64,000 nt of DNA from Senegalimassilia faecalis. GTDB lineage: Bacteria > Actinomycetota > Coriobacteriia > Coriobacteriales > Eggerthellaceae. The position numbers and the translations under genes were made by a program. Positions 1 to 7,045 of this stretch are shown in pieces (the stretch's first letter is position 1; each line of letters opens with the position of its first letter). The DNA is taken from positions 682,001 to 746,000 of the forward strand of contig NZ_SDPW01000001.1 in the NCBI RefSeq assembly GCF_004135645.1, given 5' to 3'. The notes under the pieces were generated by a model. That model searched no databases and was not told the DNA's origin. It saw nothing but the letters and a program-made list of their open reading frames with translations.

Positions 1-145
1 CATTTGCATCATACGAAAAAGAGGAAGGGGATTCATCATCCGACGCAATGCCCAACAGCGCAACCAGAGCTACAGTATTGACAATTAGAAGTCCGACTAT
101 GGCAAGCGCACAAATCGCAAGTACGGTTAACCTACTATACTTCAT
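1..145 (-). CDS. Partial membrane or secreted protein (N-terminus only)
   Basis: An ATG at 145 on the minus strand opens a frame that runs off the left edge after 48 codons. It begins MKYSRLTVLAIC and continues as one long hydrophobic segment (about residues 6-34), followed by an acidic/serine-rich stretch (SDDESPSS). This looks like a signal peptide or N-terminal membrane anchor. The start lies 24 bases after the stop of the nuclease-like gene upstream, so the two are probably cotranscribed. Only a weak purine-rich ribosome site (GTGAGA) is visible. The function cannot be told from this fragment. The DNA is AT-richer than the rest of the window. Confidence 0.5.
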   Translation of the reverse strand, partial: MKYSRLTVLAICALAIVGLLIVNTVALVALLGIASDDESPSSFSYDAN

Positions 146-169
146 CGAAGTTTCTCACTATCTCACGGG

Positions 170-1183
170 CTAAACGTCAGGCGGAAAGTGCCGAGCAATT
201 TCCTCCCAATCAATAACTTGATTTAGGTTGGTAGAAGGTTCCTGTCGGGCACCATCTTGCACGTTACGCGTCTGGGAGGCTGTTCTAATAAGCTGCTCTA
301 ATTTTCCTCCGTCAATTAGCTCCATTGACTCTGGAATAGCTCGCGCATATTCGATAGCATTGCTAGTGAAGTGTGATGTGGTAATAAAAATCATTCGAGA
401 GGCCTGCATGCATGCATTTGCGCCTACTAGCTTCTGCAGAGTGTCCCTACCAACACTTTCCGTTCTGGGGTTATAACATTTGCACTCAACGATGCAAATG
501 CCTCCCGATGGGTCGACCATCTTAATATCAAACCCACCATCGTTTGTTTTGGGCGTAGTGGCCGCCTTGTAACCTTGTCGACGAAATAAATCGGCGCAGT
601 ACTCCTCAAAATCTGTTGGGTGGCTTTTATAGTGCTCGTAAATATCCTGGATAGCGTTTGTAGTTGGCCTAGACGAATTCGCCAAGGAAGCACGATTTTC
701 TGTCACGGGAAAAGTTGAGCCATTGCACGCTACGAGAGGGGCGGCAACAGCAACGTTTCGAAGTAGCAGCTCTTTATAGAGCCAGTAAATTAAATAAGGT
801 TGCTTGCTCGAAATGCTGTAGTGAGACACCTGCAAAACAGAGGGCTTTCGAATCAGCCGATTGTTGCTACGTCGCTTGTCTCTAGAGCCGTCTTTATTCG
901 AAAAAAGCCAATACGGGACCCGAAATGTAACCGCCGATTGACCGCACGTCGAAGCAATAGGTTTAATAGTGACTCCTCGATTTAACAATATATGGTAATG
1001 ATTTCTAAATGAAAGCCATAACGCTTCCTGGCATGTTGCCTTGAGAAATCGAGCCGACGCTATTGCAAGACATATTTCAATTGTTATGAGAATTGCGAGC
1101 ACAATCAACGAAGCTAGCTGCTCGGAAAGACCGGCAAGCACAAATTGTCGAATAGCTTCCTGTCCTATGTCCGCAGGATTCAC
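170..1183 (-). CDS. Membrane-anchored Mrr-like restriction endonuclease domain protein
   Basis: 337 aa from a GTG start preceded by GAAGGGAT. A hydrophobic segment at about residues 20-46 suggests N-terminal anchoring, and a middle region of roughly 130 residues has no recognised domain. The C-terminal third (about 190-310) is a PD-(D/E)xK nuclease fold of the Mrr_cat type: DFEEYCADLFRRQGY, then GGFDIKM with the catalytic Asp, then IVECKCY with the E-x-K pair. Mrr-family enzymes cut DNA, often methylated DNA. No methyltransferase or specificity gene is visible nearby, so a solitary type IV or defence-linked nuclease is likely. The low GC content relative to neighbours hints at horizontal acquisition. 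The nuclease fold is well supported; the biological role is inferred. Confidence 0.8.
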   Translation of the reverse strand: MNPADIGQEAIRQFVLAGLSEQLASLIVLAILITIEICLAIASARFLKATCQEALWLSFRNHYHILLNRGVTIKPIASTCGQSAVTFRVPYWLFSNKDGSRDKRRSNNRLIRKPSVLQVSHYSISSKQPYLIYWLYKELLLRNVAVAAPLVACNGSTFPVTENRASLANSSRPTTNAIQDIYEHYKSHPTDFEEYCADLFRRQGYKAATTPKTNDGGFDIKMVDPSGGICIVECKCYNPRTESVGRDTLQKLVGANACMQASRMIFITTSHFTSNAIEYARAIPESMELIDGGKLEQLIRTASQTRNVQDGARQEPSTNLNQVIDWEEIARHFPPDV

Positions 1184-1220
1184 GGCGTATCCCTTCGGTT
1201 TGGTAATGTTAAGCTATTTG

Positions 1221-1226
1221 ATTATA
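1221..1226 (-). promoter_or_regulatory. Candidate -10 element of the Mrr-like gene
   Basis: On the minus strand a consensus TATAAT sits 37 bases upstream of the GTG start at 1183, in an AT-rich stretch. No good -35 hexamer is seen at 16-18 bases, so this is only a candidate. Confidence 0.35.
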
Positions 1227-1367
1227 ACGTTGCTAGACCACGCAACCTTCATTGCTAAAAGGCAATAGAACGGTCGAGAGCCTAATCGGCTGCGAAATAA
1301 CTACTCAAGGTCGAATTACGAAAGAACTACGCCATGACTTCGAGGCGAAACCACACACTTCGTCCCC

Positions 1368-2339
1368 CTACTCTTTCGGTTTCTGCAACGACGCCGCTGC
1401 CGCAGCGGCCCACGTGCGCGGCACAAGGCGGCTGCCGAACACGATGGTTTTCGCCAGCACGCCCGGGCAGCACAGCAGCCGGTTGCAGCCCAGCGCTCGG
1501 ATTGCCGCGCGGGCAACGCGCGGGGCGCTGATGGTCATGCGGGCCAGCGCCGTGCCGCCCGCGTCGGCGTTATCCCAAAACGGCGTGCGAACAGGCCCGG
1601 GGCACAGCGCGGTCACGTGCACGCCGTGCGGTCGCAGCTCCATGTGCAGCGCGCTGGAGAACGATTGCACGAACGCCTTCGACGCGTAGTACGTGGACAT
1701 GTACGGGCCGGGCACGAACCCCGCCACGCTGGCAACGTTCAAGATGGCGCCGTGCCCGCGCGCGGCCATGTCGGGGGCGAATGCGTGGCACAGTTCCATG
1801 AGGGCGACGTCGTTGGTTTGCACGAGCGCGCGCTGGCGCTCCAGGCTGCTTTCCGCAAAGGGCGCGTCGTAGCCGAAGCCGGCGTTGTTCACGAGCGTTT
1901 CCACCTGCAGGTTCGCCGCCCTCACTTGGGCGACCAAGACGTCGATGGCTCCCGGCTGCGCGAAGTCGGCAACGAATACGCGAACGTCGACGTCATAGCG
2001 CTCGCTCAAGTGCTTCGCCAGCTCATCGAGCCTCTCTCGGCTGCGGCCAACGATAGCCAGCGTGCCGTGATCGCGCACAAGCTCGGCGCACAGCTCGCGA
2101 CCGATGCCGCCCGTTGCACCCGTGACCAGGGCGCAAAGCACCGGCGCGCCCTGCTTGGGCAGCGCACACGCCATGCCCGTCGGGTCCGCCGGCAGCTCAG
2201 GGTGCGCGTGCAGATCGGGCGATTGCAAGCGCTCAGGCACAGGCCGCGCGCCGCAATGCGTTTCCGCCGCTTTGCCCGCACGTCCCTCAGCATCTTCGCC
2301 CGCGCTTACAACGCCCATCACGTTTTCCGGCAGCACCAT
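1368..2339 (-). CDS. Short-chain dehydrogenase/reductase (SDR) family protein
   Basis: 323 aa. A Rossmann nucleotide-binding motif TGATGGIG lies at about residues 73-80, followed by the NNAG structural motif and the catalytic YYASK pair (Y-x3-K) with an upstream serine in NVASVAG, so the full SDR catalytic set is present. It is expected to be a cytoplasmic NAD(P)H-dependent oxidoreductase; the substrate cannot be predicted. The start at 2339 is supported by GAAGGAG seven bases upstream. It adds a roughly 65-residue N-terminal extension rich in Ala/Pro/Glu that is unusual for the family. An internal Met at 2174 would give a normal-length SDR but lacks a ribosome site. The gene stands alone between a nuclease gene and a membrane-protein gene, all on the minus strand. 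Confidence 0.85.
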   Translation of the reverse strand: MVLPENVMGVVSAGEDAEGRAGKAAETHCGARPVPERLQSPDLHAHPELPADPTGMACALPKQGAPVLCALVTGATGGIGRELCAELVRDHGTLAIVGRSRERLDELAKHLSERYDVDVRVFVADFAQPGAIDVLVAQVRAANLQVETLVNNAGFGYDAPFAESSLERQRALVQTNDVALMELCHAFAPDMAARGHGAILNVASVAGFVPGPYMSTYYASKAFVQSFSSALHMELRPHGVHVTALCPGPVRTPFWDNADAGGTALARMTISAPRVARAAIRALGCNRLLCCPGVLAKTIVFGSRLVPRTWAAAAAASLQKPKE

Positions 2340-2473
2340 GCGCGCCAGCTCCTTCGCATCGTCGCGCCGCTACCCTACGGCGCATTCTCTGCTGCCAGCA
2401 TACCAGCCATCCGGCGCAGCCGCAGGCACAGCGCGCGCCTGTTGCCTTCCCGATGGGAAAGCGCTGCCCAACG

Positions 2474-3598
2474 TTACCTGACCATCACCACGCAAATCGC
2501 AATGAACGCCGCCACGATCAGAACAAACGCTGCCACCATGGCCCACGCCGCCGGCCGGCCCCAGTTCACCGTCCAGCCGATGCCCGAGCGCTGCGGCAAA
2601 AACAGGCTGGCGTCGTCGGGGTTGCAATACAGCATGCCCAGCTTCCAGAAGCGGTCGTCGTCAGAAAGCAGCGTGTCCGACGCCTCCATGCGAAACACGC
2701 GCGACCCCGACTGCCCATACTTGACCCCTACGATAAGGTCGCCGACGACGCAAAGCAGCGCCACGCCGACGATGACCGCCACCGCCGCGCCCATGGAGAC
2801 GATGCCGATCATGGCAAGCGCCATGCCCAAACCGCAGGCAGCCGTGAATGCTAAGCCCATGACCAGCAGAAACGTCGTTTGCGCATACGCGAACATCCCG
2901 TACGCCCACGAGGAGCTTGCCGGGCGGCCCGGCTCCAGGCCCTTCTTCGATCGCAGCACCGTCCAATGGCAGAACGCGAATACGGCAGCCAAAAACACCT
3001 CCAGCGCAACCGGGAACGCCGCAACCATCGGGCTTTTCGGAACCATATCGGTGACGTTGCCCGAAACGTCCACGTGCATGGGAATTGCATCGGGCATGGA
3101 GCCGTAGCCCGCAGCAACAACCGCTACCGTCAGCGCCACAAGCGGCACATACAGCCAGTTCCACGCAAGCGAAATCGGGCGCGGCGCCTGTTCGACCCCT
3201 TCGCCAATGGTCGCAACATGCTGCTGAGACTGCGCAACCCAGCCGCAAGCGCGCTTGAGGCCCTGGACCTTCGCGCGGTAGCGCAGGATGAGCCCGTAAC
3301 CGATCACCATCAGGGCAAGCGAGGCGACAACCACTACCGCCAGGGACGCTTCCGCATTCCCCATCAGACACAACGCTAGCGCAGCAACAGTGAACAGCGC
3401 CGTTGCGGCTATCACGATGGCAACGTAGCGGTTCATAAGGCGCCGAATGCGCGGGTCGTCCCACGCCGAGGTGGGCACGGACACGGAGAACACCTCGCCG
3501 CGCGGCTGCAAGCGCGGCGTCAGCGCCATGGTCAGCCCCACAAGCGGAATGAACGCCACCAGAATCAGCATGATCGCTTGTACTTCGCTATTCGACAT
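2474..3598 (-). CDS. DUF1648/DUF5808 multi-pass membrane protein
   Basis: 374 aa from the ATG at 3598 (MSNSEVQ), chosen because AGGGAGTCGAAA precedes it; an upstream in-frame ATG has no such site. Several hydrophobic segments are visible, near residues 6-26, 55-105, 150-175, 200-225, 240-305 and the extreme C-terminus. The DUF1648 signature (PDAIPMHVDVSGNVTD) lies in the middle. The DUF5808 signature (SDTLLSDDDRFWKLGMLYCN, then IGWTVNWGR) is near the end. Such proteins are typically encoded next to YtrA-type GntR regulators, exactly as here (gene at 3758-4138, same strand, upstream). A cell-envelope or antibiotic-stress role is plausible, but the biochemical function is unknown. Confidence 0.82.
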   Translation of the reverse strand: MSNSEVQAIMLILVAFIPLVGLTMALTPRLQPRGEVFSVSVPTSAWDDPRIRRLMNRYVAIVIAATALFTVAALALCLMGNAEASLAVVVVASLALMVIGYGLILRYRAKVQGLKRACGWVAQSQQHVATIGEGVEQAPRPISLAWNWLYVPLVALTVAVVAAGYGSMPDAIPMHVDVSGNVTDMVPKSPMVAAFPVALEVFLAAVFAFCHWTVLRSKKGLEPGRPASSSWAYGMFAYAQTTFLLVMGLAFTAACGLGMALAMIGIVSMGAAVAVIVGVALLCVVGDLIVGVKYGQSGSRVFRMEASDTLLSDDDRFWKLGMLYCNPDDASLFLPQRSGIGWTVNWGRPAAWAMVAAFVLIVAAFIAICVVMVR

Positions 3599-3757
3599 TT
3601 TCGACTCCCTTCTGTTTCCCTTGCGCCTTGGCCGCCCCTGTGCTTCCGTTTGAGGCCCCCTTCGCAAGGCGAAGGCGACGCCGCACAAAGCGGCAAGTTT
3701 GCACCACGGCTTTTGCAGGTCATCGCGCGGATAGCGAACGACAGCTTGCCGTTCTTG

Positions 3758-4138
3758 CTAAAACACGTCATCAAGCTGGGATTTCACCAGCTGCTCGAAC
3801 GCTTTCCTGCCACCGCCGGCAGCCTTGAACGCCAACGCCAGGCGGCGAACCTCGCGAGCGAACGGACTGTTCTCGGCATTGCCCGTGCCCGCCAGTTCCC
3901 GCGGCTGCGCTACGTAAGCGCCCTGGCAGCCGCGCATGAGCACGAACCCCTCGTCGCGCAGCAACGCGTACGCTTTGTTCACGGTATGCAGGTTAATGCC
4001 CAGGTCGCTGGCCAAGTTGCGAACGCTGGGCAGCGCATCGCCCGGCGCAAGCTCGCCCTGCGCGATGCCGCGAACGATCTCGTCGCGGATTTGCCGGTAC
4101 AGCGGATCGGGCAACGCCTGGTCTATACGTATGAACAT
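3758..4138 (-). CDS. GntR-family (YtrA subfamily) transcriptional regulator
   Basis: 126 aa. The N-terminal winged helix-turn-helix is clear: PLYRQIRDEIVRGIAQGEL, LPSVRNLASDLGINLHTVNKAY and LLRDEGFV. The effector region after about residue 78 is very short, which is the mark of the YtrA subfamily rather than FadR or HutC types. It is encoded 159 bases upstream of the DUF1648 protein on the same strand, the usual regulator plus membrane-target pairing. It probably represses its own operon. An inverted repeat about 190 bases upstream (4330-4350) is a candidate operator. Confidence 0.88.
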   Translation of the reverse strand: MFIRIDQALPDPLYRQIRDEIVRGIAQGELAPGDALPSVRNLASDLGINLHTVNKAYALLRDEGFVLMRGCQGAYVAQPRELAGTGNAENSPFAREVRRLALAFKAAGGGRKAFEQLVKSQLDDVF

Positions 4139-4329
4139 GAGGCCCCCTTCGCTGGATTCCGTTAATTACCGCAACCTCAAGCCCGCAACAAGCGCGATCG
4201 CCGGCAAGCGCTCCTGCCGCAACACGCTTTCCGCACCCGCCAGCCGCAGCAGTTCATGCAAACGTGTTGTGCAGGTCTAATTCGCTATGCACGACTTCCC
4301 GACGTCCCGATTCGAGCTGTAAGACAATT

Positions 4330-4370
4330 GTTATATCTGCACTATAACAGATTCCAGGCTATTGTTATAG
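4330..4370. promoter_or_regulatory. Inverted repeat TGTTATA-N7-TATAACA plus an extra half-site
   Basis: Seven-base arms TGTTATA (4330-4336) and TATAACA (4344-4350) form a perfect inverted repeat with a 7-base spacer. A third TGTTATA half-site follows at 4364-4370. The site lies in the divergent region between the leftward GntR gene (start 4138) and the rightward Nim-like gene (start 4500). It is AT-rich in a GC-rich setting, as expected for a regulator operator or promoter. Which gene it controls is not known. Confidence 0.5.
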
Positions 4371-4499
4371 TACAAGTAGAACAGAATGCTACAAACTCGT
4401 GTGATGTTAGGGCAGGCGAAAGGCATTTTGGACACGGCGGGCTTTCCAGGCCGTACCATACGGGTAACGAAAACACCCGCATAACCCGCAGGAGCAACC

Positions 4500-5141
4500 A
4501 TGGACTCGCAGAACATCCCCGCCATCTATCCCGACACCGCCGGGCAGGCGCCCACGCCGCAACCGCAGCAGCCCGCAGCGACGCAGGCTGCCCCCGCTGT
4601 TGCGGCACCGCAAGCCGCGCCCGCCGCACCGGTTGCGCACCGCCCCATGCGCCAGGCGGGCCGTCAGCTGCGCAGCGCCGGGCAGCTGCACGATGTGGTT
4701 GAGGCATGCCAGACGGTGCGCATCGCGTGCGCGGACGAGGAAGGCCTGTTCATCGTGCCCATGAGCTTCGGCTACGACTGGGCCGACCCTGAGGAAATCG
4801 ACGCCGACGAGCCGCGACTGGCACTGTGGGTGCACTCAGCCGGCGCGGGCCGCAAAGCCGATGCGTTCGACCGCGAACCGCGCGTTGCCATCGAGATGGA
4901 CGTGCAGGACGGCGTGATTGCGGGCACGTACGCGTGCGCCTATTCGTACGCGTATCGTTCCATCATGGGCACGGGCACCATCCACCGCATCCAAGGGACC
5001 GAAGCGAAGCGCTACGGGCTCACCCGCATCATGCAGCACCTTGCGCCCGAGGCGTCCGCCGGCTTCACCGACCAGGCGCTCGCCCGCACGAACATCTACT
5101 GCATCGACATCGACCACTTCACCGGCAAACAGCGCGCATAG
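4500..5141 (+). CDS. Pyridoxamine 5'-phosphate oxidase-like (Nim/FMN-binding split-barrel) protein
   Basis: 213 aa with AGGAGCAACC before the ATG. The first roughly 45 residues are a Pro/Ala/Gln-rich, probably disordered, extension. The rest matches the NimA-like branch of the PNPOx split-barrel flavoproteins: RPMRQAGRQL near the start of the domain, a CADEEGLFIVPMSFGYDW strand, and a C-terminal IYCIDIDHFTGKQ strand that typifies the family. These proteins bind FMN or haem and include nitroimidazole reductases, but many are simply annotated as PNPOx-like. The gene is monocistronic and ends at a strong hairpin. The long low-complexity N-terminus is unusual. Confidence 0.78.
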   Translation: MDSQNIPAIYPDTAGQAPTPQPQQPAATQAAPAVAAPQAAPAAPVAHRPMRQAGRQLRSAGQLHDVVEACQTVRIACADEEGLFIVPMSFGYDWADPEEIDADEPRLALWVHSAGAGRKADAFDREPRVAIEMDVQDGVIAGTYACAYSYAYRSIMGTGTIHRIQGTEAKRYGLTRIMQHLAPEASAGFTDQALARTNIYCIDIDHFTGKQRA

Positions 5142-5162
5142 CAGGCGATTTCACAGGAACGA

Positions 5163-5200
5163 GAACAGGGCCGCCGGCATATCCGCCGGCGGCCCTGTTC
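5163..5200. terminator. Bidirectional hairpin between convergent genes
   Basis: A perfect 15-bp stem (arms 5163-5177 and 5186-5200, GC-rich core) with an 8-base loop lies between the convergent Nim-like gene (ends 5141) and the phosphatase gene (ends 5213). No long T-tract follows on either strand. Confidence 0.7.
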
Positions 5201-5212
5201 AACGAGCGTATG

Positions 5213-5746
5213 TTATTGCGCCTGACACCAGGTCAGCAGGCCTTTGCAACCGGCCAACACGTCGCGGTAGGTTTCGTCGAAGTTGCCGGTGAACCAGGGA
5301 TCGGCCACGTCGGCGGCATTTGCGCCGGCTTGCGCGACAACGCGGGCATCCTGCGCATCGGGCGAGACCTTCCCGTCCTCGCCCACCAACCCCGCGCCGG
5401 GAGCGAACGCGAGCAGGCGCACGCACTTCGTTTCAGGGTCGCTTCCGAAGATGCGGCTCAGGTGACGCTCGTTCTCGTCATCCATGTACACGAACAGGTC
5501 CCACTCGTCGTACTCGTCGGCGCGGACCTTGCGGGCGCGATGCGGCAGCACCGGCACACCCACCTGCTTGAGCTTGTCGACCGTGCCGTGATGCGGCAGA
5601 TGCCCGATCTCGTCATTGGTAGTGGCGGCGGAATCGACGAACAGGACGTCGGCCAGCCCCGCCTTGTTCACCAGGTCCTGCATCACGAACTGGGCCATGG
5701 TCGACCTGCAGATATTGCCGTGGCAAATGAAAAGGATGCGGTACAT
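5213..5746 (-). CDS. Low-molecular-weight protein tyrosine phosphatase
   Basis: 177 aa from the ATG at 5746, with GAGAGGG upstream; this start puts the P-loop at its canonical position. The catalytic C-x5-R(S/T) loop is CHGNICRS with Cys8 and Arg14. The general acid is in the ADPWF motif at about residue 150. It is a cytoplasmic phosphotyrosine (or arsenate reductase-like) hydrolase of the arsC/LMW-PTP fold. In Actinobacteria such enzymes act on tyrosine kinases of envelope polysaccharide export, but no kinase gene is nearby. Length is slightly above the usual 150-160 because of an acidic insertion before the DPW motif. Confidence 0.93.
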   Translation of the reverse strand: MYRILFICHGNICRSTMAQFVMQDLVNKAGLADVLFVDSAATTNDEIGHLPHHGTVDKLKQVGVPVLPHRARKVRADEYDEWDLFVYMDDENERHLSRIFGSDPETKCVRLLAFAPGAGLVGEDGKVSPDAQDARVVAQAGANAADVADPWFTGNFDETYRDVLAGCKGLLTWCQAQ

Positions 5747-5856
5747 GAAAGCCCTCTCAGCAAACGTATCCAAAGTGTGTCCCGAGTACTTTACCACGAG
5801 CAAAACAAGAAACCCCCAGCAACGCCGCCGACGGTGCCCGTCGTTCGCCGCCCAAT

Positions 5857-6933
5857 CTATGATGAAGGCTGCGGGACAAAGGCTCTATCCTTTTGACTCG
5901 ATTCGCAGACGACTCGTACGTTATCCCCGCATCGCCATTGACGTGGGGTTTTGCCGGTTGTGCGGCGGAAGGCTTCGGCGAAGCTGCTTTGGTGTTGGTA
6001 GCCCGTCGCCGCGGCCACTTGCGCGACGCTCAAACGTGGGTCGTCAAGCAAGCGGCATGCCAGCTCCATGCGCTTACGCGTTGCGAACGCGCCCACGGCC
6101 TCGCCCGTCTCCTGCTTGAACGTGGCGCACAGGCGCGCACGGCTGACGCCCAGCAACTCTGCCAGCTGGTCGACCGTGGGCGCATGCGCGGGATCAGCTT
6201 CCACCAAGCAGCGGACCTGCGCCGTCAAACGCGCCGCATCAACGCATCCCTGCAGGTCAAACGCCCGTGCCGCCTCGTAATCCTCTACCGCTAGCAACGC
6301 GATGGCACCCTCGACCTTTTCCGCCAGCATCCGGCGCGTTTGCACCGACCCGCTGCGCACGCTCCCTACGCTGCGCAGCGCGGCGCGCACGTACGGCTCG
6401 CTGCCGCCAAGACGAACGCCGCCCGGCACCGACATCAACCCATGAGCGCGGCGCGCCACGGCACTGCCGTAACGCACGCGCATCCCGTCGAAATACCCCG
6501 GCAGCACACACGCCGCCACGGAATTGAACGAATCGCGCGGGCGCAAGCGGTTCACGCTGCGACCCCCTTGGTCGAACACGGCGATGTTCTCTTCACGACG
6601 CAGCTGCGGAGGCGGGGTAACAGGGCACAACGGCACGCCGGCTTGCGAAATGGACGCCACGCACAAGCTGCTTGGCGACTCTTCCTCAAGCGAAAACTCG
6701 CTGGTAAGCACCACTTCATGCGCAACCACCAAGCACGACTCGCTCAGCTGCAGCGCCCACAAGCTTCCCTCCCCCACATTGTTCGCGCCGCCGGCGAACA
6801 CACCGCCATTGCGCTCGTGCGCCTGCATGCCCAGCTGCTCGACCTGCGGCTCGAAAAAGCTGCGCAGGCGCAGGTCAACCGGTAAATCGTTACCAGTTGC
6901 ATGCGCTGCGTTCGCACGCTGCCCCACCGTCAT
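5857..6933 (-). CDS. AraC-family transcriptional regulator
   Basis: 358 aa from the ATG at 6933, preceded by GGAAGGTGG; a TTG at 6981 is an alternative without a comparable site. The C-terminal ~100 residues hold the double helix-turn-helix of AraC/XylS proteins: VDQLAELLGVSRARLCATFK, then LSVAQVAAATGYQHQSSFAEAFRR and TTGKTPRQWR. The N-terminal ~230 residues are a divergent ligand or dimerisation region. It is divergently transcribed from the ABC transporter pair at 7046-10689 with 112 bases between the starts. By analogy with YbtA and similar regulators of YbtPQ-type exporters/importers, it probably controls that pair in response to a transported siderophore-like compound. That role is inference from context. 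Confidence 0.88.
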   Translation of the reverse strand: MTVGQRANAAHATGNDLPVDLRLRSFFEPQVEQLGMQAHERNGGVFAGGANNVGEGSLWALQLSESCLVVAHEVVLTSEFSLEEESPSSLCVASISQAGVPLCPVTPPPQLRREENIAVFDQGGRSVNRLRPRDSFNSVAACVLPGYFDGMRVRYGSAVARRAHGLMSVPGGVRLGGSEPYVRAALRSVGSVRSGSVQTRRMLAEKVEGAIALLAVEDYEAARAFDLQGCVDAARLTAQVRCLVEADPAHAPTVDQLAELLGVSRARLCATFKQETGEAVGAFATRKRMELACRLLDDPRLSVAQVAAATGYQHQSSFAEAFRRTTGKTPRQWRCGDNVRVVCESSQKDRAFVPQPSS

Positions 6934-7045
6934 GTTCGCCACCTTCCCGCACGTTTTAGGCGTTCGTCTCAAGTTTGCCAAGTCGAACCTTTTTCACTGG
7001 CTCCCATGATAAGTTTTCTGCCGATAACATAGAAGGGAGTTTTCC

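Noticed and set aside
170-1183. Complete restriction-modification system at the left edge
   Set aside because: Only the nuclease-like gene is visible; no methyltransferase or specificity subunit is encoded in the neighbouring sequence shown.
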